Of a DNA stretch of 64,000 bases, positions 1-10,400 are shown one piece after another. The translations under genes were made by a program, and so were the position numbers. Source of the DNA: Bilabrum cf. latius (Eukaryota; Bigyra: Bicosoecida; Bigyra; Bicosoecida); contig OZ237763.1 of assembly GCA_965178125.1 (NCBI GenBank), positions 558,001 through 622,000 of the forward strand, written 5' to 3'. Each line of letters starts with the position of its first letter. The first letter of the stretch is position 1. The notes beneath the pieces are model-generated. The model searched no databases. It was not told the origin of the DNA and saw nothing but the letters and a program-made list of their open reading frames with translations.

Positions 1-1097
1 AGGTGCCCAGGGCGCAGAGCGCTGCGTCAATCGGGACGAGCGGGCGTGCTGGCGACAGCAGGGGCCAGGGGTTCGGAGGTAGCGGAGCCCTGACCGGCAG
101 CGCGGGGCGGCTGCCACTCCTGGACGCATCTGCAGGAAGGGTCGCGTTTGGAAGTGGCGACCAGGCCGGTGCCATTGCCCGGGCTATGCGGGATGGGTCG
201 GGGGCGGGATCCGGTGCTGGCGCGTTTGCGGAGGATCGGGAGAACGAGCTGGGCGGCAGGCTACCTGATCCGGACCTTGGACCTGGGGTTCCAACTCCGG
301 CGGAGAGGCCCCCGCCGTCTCCCAACAGCAGTGCCGGGCGAGGGAAGCCCCGGGGCGGCAGCAAGGTGATCGGGTGGGAGGGGGTCGGGCACGGGACCGG
401 TGCGCTTGAGGCAGCGGGTGAGGGCAGGCCGCTGCACTCCCAGCCCAGCAACCACTCCTCTGTGCTCAAGGGCATCGAGCAGCAGCTGCAGCACCAAGAG
501 AGGGAGAAGGAGAGGGGGGGCGAGAGCAAGACGTCGCTTGGCAGTGGTTCCAGCCGCCCCGCGTCTGGACTCTCTCTTCCTCCTGGCACGAGGCCGAGGA
601 CTAGCTCGGGAGTGCATAGGCAAGGCCATGGGCAGGGGCAGGGGTACGGGGGCTCCTCAGGGGGCGACGGCTGGGGAACGGGCACTGCCATTGGCGCGCT
701 TGAAAACCAGTTGGGGATACGTGAAGGGGGCAGGCAGCAGCCCAGCATGGCGAGTGGGGCTAGCAGCGGTAGCAGAAGGCTCCACGGATCCTTGGGCAGC
801 CGCGATGATGGGGGTGAGGGCATGGTGATCGCGGGTGGCAGGCAGCCGTCCCCTTCGCCCATGTCGAGTGCGAGAGAGCTGCGGAACCGAGAGATCGCCG
901 CGGCGCGCGCGGCGAGAGCTCGGCTGGAGGCACGGGCGAGAGGATCAGGGAACAACCCAGGGAACAGGCGGGTGCAGCATCCTGGAATGCACCAAAGGTC
1001 CGTTGGGTCTCTCGGGAGCGCCAGCGGCAGCAGGGGCGGTGGTGGGGCCTTGCACGGGCTCGCCGATCTGAGCAGCTCCAGTGGGTTCCGCGGGTGA
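1..1097 (+). CDS. C-terminal part of a Gly/Ser/Arg-rich low-complexity protein (5' partial)
   Basis: The frame is open from the window edge (first full codon at base 3) to TGA at 1095-1097, followed at once by a second TGA (1098-1100). The visible 364 residues are dominated by Gly, Ser, Arg, Ala and Gln with no globular domain. A short charged stretch near the end (ELRNREIAAARAARARLEAR, about 890-950) looks helical. This composition matches the disordered tails of other proteins in this window, so it is probably the tail of a larger protein whose identity lies upstream. It contains no TAG. Function unknown. Confidence 0.6.
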   Translation, partial: VPRAQSAASIGTSGRAGDSRGQGFGGSGALTGSAGRLPLLDASAGRVAFGSGDQAGAIARAMRDGSGAGSGAGAFAEDRENELGGRLPDPDLGPGVPTPAERPPPSPNSSAGRGKPRGGSKVIGWEGVGHGTGALEAAGEGRPLHSQPSNHSSVLKGIEQQLQHQEREKERGGESKTSLGSGSSRPASGLSLPPGTRPRTSSGVHRQGHGQGQGYGGSSGGDGWGTGTAIGALENQLGIREGGRQQPSMASGASSGSRRLHGSLGSRDDGGEGMVIAGGRQPSPSPMSSARELRNREIAAARAARARLEARARGSGNNPGNRRVQHPGMHQRSVGSLGSASGSRGGGGALHGLADLSSSSGFRG

Positions 1098-1414
1098 TGA
1101 CGAGTGTCACGCACATTGACCTGCGTAACGTGGGGCTATGCGGTCGTGCGTGCGGTCTGCTTGGGTGCTGCTTGGGTGCTGCTTGGGCGGCTGTGCTATC
1201 CAGGTTGAACCGAAAACAGTGTTGTTTATGTGTGCTCAATGCGCCCGGTGTTCCGGTTTTGCAGCGCGAAATTCGATCGCAACCACTCTCTCGGGCCCAT
1301 AGGCAGCTTGGACTGTCCATGCATCGAGCATTCGCTCGAAGTGGTGCAAGGCCACGGGCTGGGCTTGGCAGGGCTTGTCCAAGCCAGGCCCGTGAACCGA
1401 GAACCAAGCTCCGA
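1098..1414. other. intergenic, convergent 3' ends
   Basis: About 315 bases lie between the stop of the low-complexity gene and the stop of the TrpG-like gene on the other strand. A short tandem duplication (cttgggtgctg twice, near 1159-1182) is the only structure seen. No supported gene. Confidence 0.5.
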
Positions 1415-2299
1415 TCACGACTCCATGGGAGCGCTGGCCCCTCCAGTTGCTGCCGCTGCTGCTGCTGCCACAGCGTGCGCCTCTGCCAGCTCGCGCGCCG
1501 CCTCTGGGCCCTCCTTGAGGCCGGATGCCTTTGCCATTGCGACCAGGTCGGCATGTTCCAGGGAGAGGCTCGGCGCCGAGCCGGTTGCAGCGCTGCTGCT
1601 CGAAGTTGTGGATTCGGCTTGAAATCCAGTTCCTGCTGGCCCCGACGGGCCCCACTCGCCCCCCTTCATGCGAAGGAAGTTCGCCACGATGCGGTGGCCG
1701 TGCTCCGTAGCGACAGATTCGGGGTGAAACTGAACCCCTTCCATCACGTACTTTTTGTGGCGGACCCCCTGGATAATACCCCTGTCCGTTCGCGCAGTTA
1801 TGACCAAGCTATCTGACGGAAAAGTGCCCAGGGTCCCAGCTAAGGAATGGTAGCGAATGGCACGCATGCCCTGCGGTACCTCTGCGAACAAACCACGGCC
1901 ATCGTGTGTCATGACTGACTACTTTCCGTGCTTAATCTCCCCTGCAAATTCCACTTTGCCCCCGTATACCTCATACATGGATTGGCAGCCCAGGCAAACG
2001 CCCAAAATAGGAATCTTGCCGGCAAACGCGAGGATCGCCTCCTTCGACACTCCGGCTTCATCTGGAGTTCCTGGTCCAGGTGAAATCACGAGTCGGACAG
2101 GATTTAGTGCAAGCAGCTCGGGGATGGTAACTTTATCATTTCGAAAGACCTTGATGGAGGCCCCGCACTCCTAAAGGTACTGCACGAGATTGAAGGTGAA
2201 GCTATCATAGTTGTCAATCACTGCAGTGATACCTTCGCCCGCCCCAGCCACAACTTCAGGTATATGCACCGGAATATCTGCGTGAGATGGAGCAGCCAT
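1415..2299 (-). CDS. trpG: anthranilate/aminodeoxychorismate synthase glutamine amidotransferase subunit (class I GATase)
   Basis: A 294-residue protein from ATG 2297-2299 to TGA 1415-1417. It hydrolyses glutamine and passes ammonia to a chorismate-using partner in tryptophan or folate synthesis. Visible motifs are VIDNYDSFTFNLVQYL near residue 27, the oxyanion strand ISPGPGTPDE (72-81), nucleophile Cys102 in GVCLGCQ (usually GVCLGHQ or GVCMGQQ), and the His192/Glu194 pair in EGVQFHPES. Two in-frame TAG codons occur: residue 43 (QYL-TAG-ECGA) and residue 127 (HGK-TAG-SVM). Both lie inside the conserved fold, and the frame only makes sense if they are read through. HKKYVMEGVQFHPES resembles the GATase of fungal/oomycete multifunctional Trp enzymes, but no IGPS domain follows. 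Instead there is a roughly 90-residue Ser/Ala/Glu-rich tail with an Ala run. An upstream exon is possible. TrpG versus PabA cannot be separated from sequence. Confidence 0.85.
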
Positions 2300-2574
2300 A
2301 CCTGGGGCCTTGCTGGAGTTCTGGCATCCACATCCATGCCGCGGGCCGAGGTGATTGGCTCAATCTTCATCTTCACATCCTGGAAGATTGGAACCATTCC
2401 ACCAGTAGACACTGCTGTGCGAATGCACTGCCAGTGTACAGTAACGGAACCGTGCCATCGATTTCGTGTATGCTTATGTGAGGCATCGAATCGCGAATAG
2501 AGCACGGACTAGTAGCGATTACTGCCGCCTGCGAGCATCAGAGCCATCAGCCTTTTCCCAGCCACCTGATTCTC

Positions 2575-2725
2575 CAATCACACCATCGGAGCAGTTGCAT
2601 GGTATCGCACTGCCAAGGCGGCATGGCGCGTCCGGTGCCCGCCTGTCGCGGCCTTGATGTGCGGCGCGCGCCATGCCGCCTTGGCAGTGCGATATCCCGT
2701 GACTGCTCCAACCACCCCGATTGCA
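2575..2725. repeat. long imperfect inverted repeat (hairpin)
   Basis: The 28-base arm at 2603-2630 (begins tatcgcactgccaagg) is the exact reverse complement of 2667-2694. Weaker pairing extends outward through ggagcagt (2588-2595) and actgctcc (2701-2708) to about 2575 and 2725. The unpaired centre is about 36 bases. The left arm overlaps the 3' end of the small membrane protein gene, so a transcript could form a long stem there. Confidence 0.85.
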
Positions 2726-2955
2726 AAAGGGGCCACCTGCATCAGTATCATTGCAGGATACATCGTACCAAGCATGGGATCGTCCAGCACCATGACGCTG
2801 CCAAGGAGGAGCAGAGCTACCGCCGGCGGGATCACGAGGGCCAGTATGAGCGTTCGGCTGGCCTCTCCACAGTTCACGATGCGGATCCAGAGCGGCTACC
2901 CAAAGAACCGCCAGACCAGTTGCTAGCCATATTGTACATACAACTATGCTCGCAT
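2578..2955 (-). CDS. small two-helix membrane protein, hypothetical
   Basis: ATG at 2953-2955 and TGA at 2578-2580 give 125 residues in one frame, with three TAG codons read as Gln in the first 25. Two strongly hydrophobic segments are visible: LILALVIPPAVALLLLGSV and a second containing MILMQVAPFAIGVVGAV. A short basic tail (TGYRTAKAAWRAP and following) is encoded inside one arm of a long inverted repeat. No family is recognised. Coherent hydrophobicity across the TAG codons supports a real gene, but it is short and the start is uncertain, since the frame is open upstream to TGA near 3029. Confidence 0.45.
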
Positions 2956-3391
2956 TCCCGCAAAGGTACGCTGGCGCTCGGGTCGCAAGTCCAATCGAGG
3001 CCTGTGACCTTGCAAAACAATACTTCATGGTGAGCGCACTTAGTGCCGCGCACGCCAGGGATACCCTTGTGCATCATTTCACATTATAACATTAAATCCT
3101 CAATAAACTTGGAAGAAGCAAACCGCCGGTCTTGCGTCAAGCCGAAACAACGGGGAGCCAATCAATATTAGCCAGAGCCTTCTACCTGGTGGCAACTCGA
3201 CAGCTGACGACAACCCCACGCAACATATTGATACAATCACTAAGATATCTCCTACATTGCGCAACGAACGTGGCCAAATGACGTTCGAGCGGTTGAGAAT
3301 TACTGCGCTAGCTCCGATCGTTAATCGTGAGGCATTAAGCTGTTCTTGCGCCGCCGCGATCCTCGTCGCCTCACACAACGAATCGATCGCC
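2956..3391. other. intergenic, no gene seen
   Basis: Relatively AT-rich spacer between the divergently oriented small membrane protein gene and the first EF-hand gene. No RNA gene, repeat or credible frame recognised. Confidence 0.4.
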
Positions 3392-4927
3392 ATGGCCGCA
3401 GTACCCGGATTCGCCTCCTCTGACGCCCCCGCCGCTGATTCTGGTGATATTGTGGACGAGGAAACCGCACGGGAAGTGTTCGCGCGGTACAGCAAGGGTG
3501 GAACCACCATCGAGAGGTCAGATGTTCGTGATTTGGCCTTCAGCCTGGGGGATGCCCTCAGCCCCGACGAAGTCGACAAGGTGTTTGCCGAGCTTGACGC
3601 GGATGGTGAGCTGTATCTTATTGAGCAGTACGTCCGTCCCATGAGAATGAAGCACGCGTTGTGGGTTTTTTTTTATGCCTGCTACCCATTTGTCTCTTTT
3701 CAACTTGAGGATCTACTGTCTATCGCGCACTACTCGGTGCGTATCTATGCTTTGTTCCACATTCTACACTAGCCACACTATGCAGGGAACGGGCACATTG
3801 AGTTCGGGGAGTTCTACTCATGGCTCTCGAACCCAGATCGGGAACGCTCCGGCAACGTCACGCGGATGCTGCGCGCCCAGCTCATGGCAAGCACCACTGC
3901 TCGCATGCTGAGGAAGATCATCAGCAACGCCTCGGGCCGCAAAGTCAAGCCGGAGGAGGGCAAGACCGCCATCGACACGCACTACGCCGTCGGCGAGGTG
4001 GGCGACGATCCGGCCTTCTCGATCGAGGTCTCTGCGGGGCCCACGCGGGAAGACGCACCTGTTCCGGACGATGCCAAGCTGGCAATGGCGATCACGCTGG
4101 AGTTCCAGGACGAGGGGGCGGCCGGGACCATGCAGGGGTACCTGGAGAGTGTCTGCGAATTCGCGAACGAGATGGCTGCGGATGACGACGACGCCCCCAA
4201 GCTCAGCTGCGAGACCAAGGAGATCGACGGGAAGCCAAGCGTGGTCTTTATCATGGCCTTTCAGGGCGGCGAGATGGGCGAGATGGCCGAGGCGGCCCAG
4301 GCCATGCTGATCGACGGGCCCAAGGAGATCCTCGAAGACGGCGGTGACTTCAGCTTCCCCGAGTTCCTGCAGGACATCTCCTTCAAGATCGCAGCGAGCA
4401 TGTCTCCCTCAGATGTCATCGCGGCGGACGGCGCCGCTGTGCTGTCTGACTTCGCTGTCGATGTGCGCCTGCAGGGTGCGCTGGACGTGCAGGGTCTGCT
4501 GCTGCTGAACGCCATCCTGAAGAACGCCGCCGACGAGAACTTCATGATGGAGGACGAGTACAAGAGCGCGGCCAAGGCTTGCAAGGTGGCCAGCTCTGTC
4601 TCGGAGCTGACCCAGGTGGTCAAGTTCCGCTCGCTGGAGGCTCTGATTGGCGCATTCTCGAAGGGAGCTGCCGAGATGATGGGTCAGGTGCCGATGAAGG
4701 CCGTGGCCCTGGGTCCCATCGCCGAGATCGTGCACGGCATGCATTAGGACGAGGACACCCCTGAGTCCATCACTGACTCGTACAAGGGGCTGCGGGAGGA
4801 GTGCAGCGGCATCAAGCGGCTGCAGGTGTGGGGCGCCGGCATGTACGGACAGGTAGACTTCAAGGGCATGTCCACGGACTTCCTGCCCACTCCGGAGGAG
4901 GCCAAGGCAATCGAAGAGGCGGATTGA
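3392..4927 (+). CDS. EF-hand protein, tandem paralogue 1
   Basis: Two exons, 3392-3605 and 3786-4927 (451 residues). The GT-AG intron (180 nt) lies inside the EF-hand loop; splicing restores DADGNGHIEFGEF, a canonical Ca2+-binding loop near residues 69-81. A degenerate first hand (VFARYSKGG and following) precedes it. The remaining roughly 350 residues are acidic and mixed alpha/beta-like (SIEVSAGPTREDAPV, AMAITLEFQDEG, VDVRLQGALDVQGLLLLN) and match no family I recognise. One TAG at 4745-4747 (HGMH-TAG-DEDTPES) would otherwise remove the last 60 residues, which are nearly identical to the C terminus of the neighbour at 5564-7120. True stop is TGA 4925-4927. Probably a soluble calcium-responsive protein; role unknown. 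Confidence 0.85.
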
Positions 4928-5563
4928 GTTTGATGGGTTGCTTGGTATTGCTCGCGCCCTACGATTTTTTCGTCCGTCTCCCTGCTTTGCGGTGGTGGCC
5001 GAGGGGCGGCATCACGATGTGTCACATGCACTTTGGACAAGAATAGGTTCATAATGTATTTTTCCGGGATCTAGTATTTTTTGTAAAAAAGTCGTATCAT
5101 TACGTGTAATCATCATCATCACCACAGAGATCTCGCACCGAACCCTCGCCCGAGGCTCAATCTCTTTGGCACTTGTCAAGGCTCCCGAGTTCACACAAGA
5201 TGATCCAGCAACACCTACACCCTGCCATGGTGTGGCTGTGGTGCAGCTGGAGCTCTTGGATCCTCGGGCTCGAACTCTTGAGGAGGTGCTTCACAGGGTC
5301 AGCAGCTGCGACTGCTCCTCCCTGGATTCCACTCTGCGCGTTGAGTGCGACCGGCATTACTCCTTCAGCTTCGGCCTGCACAGCTACTGCTTCAAGTGCT
5401 GCGGCATCTGCCACTTCACCTGCAGCCGCTTCTGTGACGTCAACTCAAAAAATTTACGAATTGTAACGAATCGTTCTGGGTAAGGAGCAAAACCAGAAAT
5501 CTCGAGCCTGCGAACACCGTCGCGGGCGATCTTCGCACGACGCTGCCAGATAGATCGATCGCC
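4928..5563. other. spacer between tandem EF-hand genes
   Basis: The first bases after the stop (tttgatgggttgcttgg) resemble those after the second copy, so the duplication unit includes some 3' flank. The rest is unrelated to the region upstream of copy 1 except for the last bases before the start codon (gatcgatcgccatggccgca). No supported gene. Confidence 0.5.
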
Positions 5564-7120
5564 ATGGCCGCAGTACCCGGATTCGCCTCCTCTGACGCCC
5601 CCGCCGCTGCTTCTGGTGACATTGTGGACGAGGAAACCGCACGGGAAGTGTTCGCGCGGTACAGCAAGGGTGGAACCACCATCGAGAGGTCAGATGTTCG
5701 TGATTTGGCCTTCAGCCTGGGGGATGCCCTCAGCCCCGACGAAGTCGACAAGGTGTTTGCCGAGCTTGACGCGGATGGTGAGCAATGTTTAATATTTAAG
5801 GGGGTGCTCCTGCTGATTGAGAACAAGGCTGCGACGTTTGTCGAAGACTGAGTTCGCCAAGGTGTCGCTCTGCTACCCCCGTTCATGTTATTATTCTGTT
5901 TATCGCATTGATATGACTACTGTAGGAACGCTAGGCACATCTTTTGCCAAAATTAGTATCCTTTCGGTCGCGCAGGGAATGGGCACATTGAGTTCGGGGA
6001 GTTCTACTCATGGCTCTCAAACCCAGATCGGGAACGCTCCGGCAACGTCACGCGGATGCTGCGCGCCCAGCTCATGGCAAGCACCACTGCTCGCATGCTG
6101 AGGAAGATCATCAGCAACGCCTCGGGCCGCAAAGTCAAGCCGGAGGAGGGCAAGACCGCCATCGACACGCACTACGCCGTCGGCGAGGTGGGCGACGATC
6201 CGGCCTTCTCGATCGAGGTCTCTGCGGGGCCCACGCGGGAAGACGCACCTGTTCCGGACGATGCCAAGCTGGCAATGGCGATCACGCTGGAGTTCCAGGA
6301 CGAGGGGGCGGCGGGGACCATGCAGGGGTACCTCGAAGCCTTTAACATGGTTCTCATGAGCGATGTCGCAGATGATGATGAAGATGTGCCCAAGATTACC
6401 TGTGAGACCAAGGAGATCGACGGGAAGCCAAGCGTTATTATAACGGCGGCATTCCGGGGCGGCGAGATGGGCGAGATGGCCGAGGCGGCCCAGGCCATGC
6501 TGATCGACGGGCCCAAGGAGATCCTCGAAGACGGCGGTGACTTCAGCTTCCCCGAGTTCCTGCAGGATATCTCCTTCAAGATCGCAGCGAGCATGTCTCC
6601 CTCAGATGTCATCGCGGCGGACGGCGCCGCTGTGCTGTCTGACTTCGCTGTCGATGTGCGCCTGCAGGGGGGGCTGGACGTGCAGGGTCTGCTGCTGCTG
6701 AACGCCATCCTGAAGAACGCCGCCGACGAGAACTTCATGATGGAGGACGAGTACAAGAGCGCGGCCAAGGCTTGCAAGGTGGCCAGCTCTGTCTCGGAGC
6801 TGACCCAGGTGGTCAAGTTCCGCTCGCTGGAGGCTCTGATTGGCGCATTCTCGAAGGGAGCTGCCGAGATGATGGGTCAGGTGCCGATGAAGGCCGTGGC
6901 CCTGGGTCCCATCGCCAAGGCCGTACATGAGCTGCATTCTGACAGCGCCGCCCCTCAATCCTTTAAGGATTCGTACAAGGGGCTGCGGGAGGAGTGCAGC
7001 GGCATCAAGCGGCTGCAGGTGTGGGGCGCCGGCATGTACGGACAGGTGGACTTCAAGGGCATGTCCACGGACTTCCTGCCCACTCCGGAGGAGGCCAAGG
7101 CAATCGAAGAGGCGGATTGA
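5564..7120 (+). CDS. EF-hand protein, tandem paralogue 2
   Basis: Two exons, 5564-5777 and 5976-7120 (452 residues), TGA stop 7118-7120, no TAG. Same architecture and same intron position as the copy at 3392-4927. The intron (198 nt) shows no obvious similarity to that of copy 1, while most exon sequence is nearly identical. Divergence is concentrated in two exon patches: about 6337-6455 (YLEAFNMVLMSDVADDDEDV here versus YLESVCEFANEMAADDDDA) and about 6915-6975 near the C terminus. The EF loop DADGNGHIEFGEF is intact. Function unknown beyond likely Ca2+ binding. Confidence 0.87.
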
Positions 7121-7481
7121 GTTTGATGGGTTGCTTGGATTGCTCGCGCCCTACAGTTTCGTCCACCGCGTCGTCTTAGTTCCGGTTCGGTTATGCTTGA
7201 CCCTGCGATGCTTAATCAGATTTCATTTCTGCGATTTCAGGATCCACTGACACTACCGAGTGAGAACCATGACAAATATACACAAGGGTACTTCTGCAAC
7301 AATCGAATCCGTTCATCACTTGTGTCCTGCGCTGTCTTCTGTGTTTGTCTTTGTCTCCCTGCGGCAGGATGTGTGTTGTAGGCCGGCCATCTGATGCCGA
7401 TCGAATATGACGATACGACTTTGAGTTTCAGATTCAGTATGTGCTTTGCCTCTGCCTGGAATCGACCGCAGCTTGGGGAGC
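7121..7481. other. intergenic / probable promoter and 5' leader of the fusion gene
   Basis: About 360 bases, AT-richer than its flanks. A TGA in frame with the downstream gene at 7422-7424 fixes the start of that gene to ATG 7482. No other feature recognised. Confidence 0.4.
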
Positions 7482-10400
7482 ATGGACGATCCGGACCTGG
7501 CTGGCATGAACGACGCGCCGGTGCAGATGGCGTCTCCACTGGAGGCTCTGTTCGCTCGCTCCCTGCGCCCACAGGAGAGCAAACGAATATTTGAGACGCT
7601 TCTTCATTCAATGAAGCCCATTGATGAGTCTTCTATGCTGTATCTGGCTGCGGATAGCGGTGATGCGGTATTCCTGGCGCTTGTTGAAGCAGCTGCGGCC
7701 GCTGACCTATCCACGGACGCTCCGAGTGCCGATAAGGCCGCCGCACAGCGTTCAAGGCACCCTGTAGCCGTGAAGGTGGTGTTCAATCATCTGCTACCCA
7801 GCTCCAAAGAGCGTGCGGCCGCCTCCCGCCGGGAGTTCGAAGTGACCGCGGGTTTGCCATTCCACCGAAATCTGGTGCGCGTACTGTGCGAGGGCGCAGC
7901 ACCGCTGCCACCGTGGATGCTCCGTTGCCTTCCTAGGCCCGACTTGGTGTGCATCAAGTTGCCGGACGATGACGGGCAGGGGGTCGGGGTCGCAGGGGCA
8001 GGGCCGGCTGGGGACGGCCTCGAAGTACCAGGCCGAGTCGGGGCCGCCTTGCCGCAGCTCCAGCCACGCGAGGCGTACTTTCTGTGCACAGAGAATCTGA
8101 GCACACCTCTCAGATCGAAGCTGGCGAGCATGGAAGCAGGCCAGGGAGACGATCGGGTGCCGCTGCTGCTGCCACTGCCGCTGCTCATGGCATGGTGCAG
8201 CGACATCGCCGAGGGGATGCTGCACCTGGAGAGGCATGGGGTGGTTCTTACTGATCTATAGCTAGACAGCCTCATGTGGGATGCAAAAGGAGGGGTCGAG
8301 GGCGAGGGCGCAGGCGTGGGTCGCGTGGTCATCGCTGAGCTCGGGTCCTGCTGCCCCTCAGTGCAGGCGCCTTCCGCCGGAGATGCCCAAGCGACAGCCT
8401 CCGGGGCAATTGCGCCTGCAGCAGCAGCAGCTTAGGGTTCATCGCATGCAAGCGCATCTGGAGGGGCCGCCTTGAGCGCCGATAATCATGGCCGCAGGGA
8501 GTGGGGCGAAGGCGCCTTGTCGCACTGCTGTCCTGAGGTGCTGGACGAACTGGCGCAACGCAAGGCGGCCGGAAGCAGCGGAGGGGATACCACTACTATT
8601 CCGTACGGCAAACAACCGTCGTGGCAGCTGGGGCTGCAGCTGTACGGACTTGCCACCGGGGGGTTCCACCCGTACGGGGATAGTGGCGCGTCCCCAGGGC
8701 AGCTGCCGGACGGCACAGCTGTGCCGCCGGGACATTTGCAGAGGGTATTGGAGTCTTATGAGGGCCCTTTGAATCGTGAGGACAGGCTGGACGAGAGACC
8801 GTCCTGGTTTGTCAAGCTGGTGCTTGGGCTGCTGCAGGCGAATCCTGCGAAGCGCTTGTCAGTGAGCGAGGCCGCGGCGGTGCTGAGACGCAGAAGGGCT
8901 GGGCACGTGATGCAAGTGCGTGACAAACGACTGGTCGAAGCGACAGCTGCCGCAGCGGGAGCACAAAATCCGGGGCAGCACCCTCGGCAGCAGCGAGATG
9001 TCACGCTTTACCACGGCACGTCAACGAAGATCGAACGGGAGCTGCTCGAGAAGCTGGGAGCGATTCCGTTCAGCGCCGCAGGACTCGAGATGCTGACTTC
9101 GTCGGAAATGGCCGCCTCTGGTGCCAGCGAAGCGGGCGAGAGGGGCTACCACAGACGAAGAGTCAAAAGTGGTATTAGGTTTTCAGTACACCGCGCGGAG
9201 CAGCTTCTCCGGCACGAATCGGGGTCAACTGCATGGAATGCTGTACTCAGCGTCATGCAGCAGGCGGGAGTGGCAGGAGTGCCGTCCTCTCGCTCCGGGC
9301 CAAGAATGGCCTTTGGCTGGGCTGGTCCGCGCATCAGCGATAGGTCTGGGCTCAAATTCACCGCCGGAGCTTCCGTTTACCTGGCAGCGGTGCATGAGTA
9401 CCTCTGCGCTGAGCTGGAGGAGCTGTGTGGCAACGAGATGAACGGATTGCCATCCGAGTATGCAGAGAAGGCGGAGGGCGAAGGCGAGGGTGCATGTCCT
9501 CTGCCAGTGCCGCCCTCCATAGCCTTGAGCGCGATCAAGGAGGATGCGGAGCTGCTAAAAACTTTTTCTCCGCTCGGAGGCCTTGATGCAGGATTTCAGC
9601 TGATGGCACCGTGCCACCGTCGGCTAGAGCTTATACCAGAGCAGGAACTGACCGGTATCAGTAGTAAAGCCAGCGAATCCAGCGGTGGCAAAGGTGGTCA
9701 AAAAGGTCATGCGCTTACGCCAGTTCAGCCCTCATCGATTCTAGCTGAAGAATCGGCCACAGACGTGTGGCAGCGGCGGCGGGATCGCCTGGGATTATCC
9801 GACAGTGATACCGAAGCAGGCGGCCGCGACGAGTGGGATAAAGAGGATTAGGCTGCCTCGGGGTTATCTTCTCCTGCGTCTTCTAAGGACGCAATCGGCA
9901 ACGTGTACCCTTGTAGCGTGCTGCAGATGGCTACCGTAGCCCTAGCGCGGTCTGTAGATCGCCATGCAGAGGCCTCCCGGTCTGGCATTGAGGTACACCT
10001 GGATGAAATGGCCGGGGCAGTCTTGGGCAGGGGCAGGAGCAGGAGTAGACCGATGAGACTTGTGGGTGCAACTCGCGTGACGCGCGGCCCCTTGTCATAT
10101 GAGCTGAGGCCGCAGGACGGGCACGATCGACCCCCCGTCGACGCGCTCGAAAGGCAAGTCGAGGCTTCACTCAACGGGCTGCTTGCTGCGGTATTACGGA
10201 ATGCGGTGACGTGTGTCGAGTACAGTAGATGTCTGCGCTTACGTTGGCAGGACGTGGCCCACGCTGCCGTGCTGCACGCCGCCTCCGTTGTCAATCTGAG
10301 GGAGGACAGGGGGGCGTGGGACGCGAGACGAGACCTGGTGCTGTTCCGAAAAGCGGCAACGAACGCCAGAAGGCGCAGCAACGGCCGCCCTTCTGCTGCC

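Noticed and set aside
760-1554. Minus-strand frame over the first gene and the TrpG 3' region
   Set aside because: Overlaps the well-supported TrpG tail in a different frame and shows no structure.
9000-9060. YHGTS motif suggesting an ADP-ribosyltransferase domain
   Set aside because: Isolated motif; the surrounding sequence leads into the H2A-like fold and lacks other ART elements.
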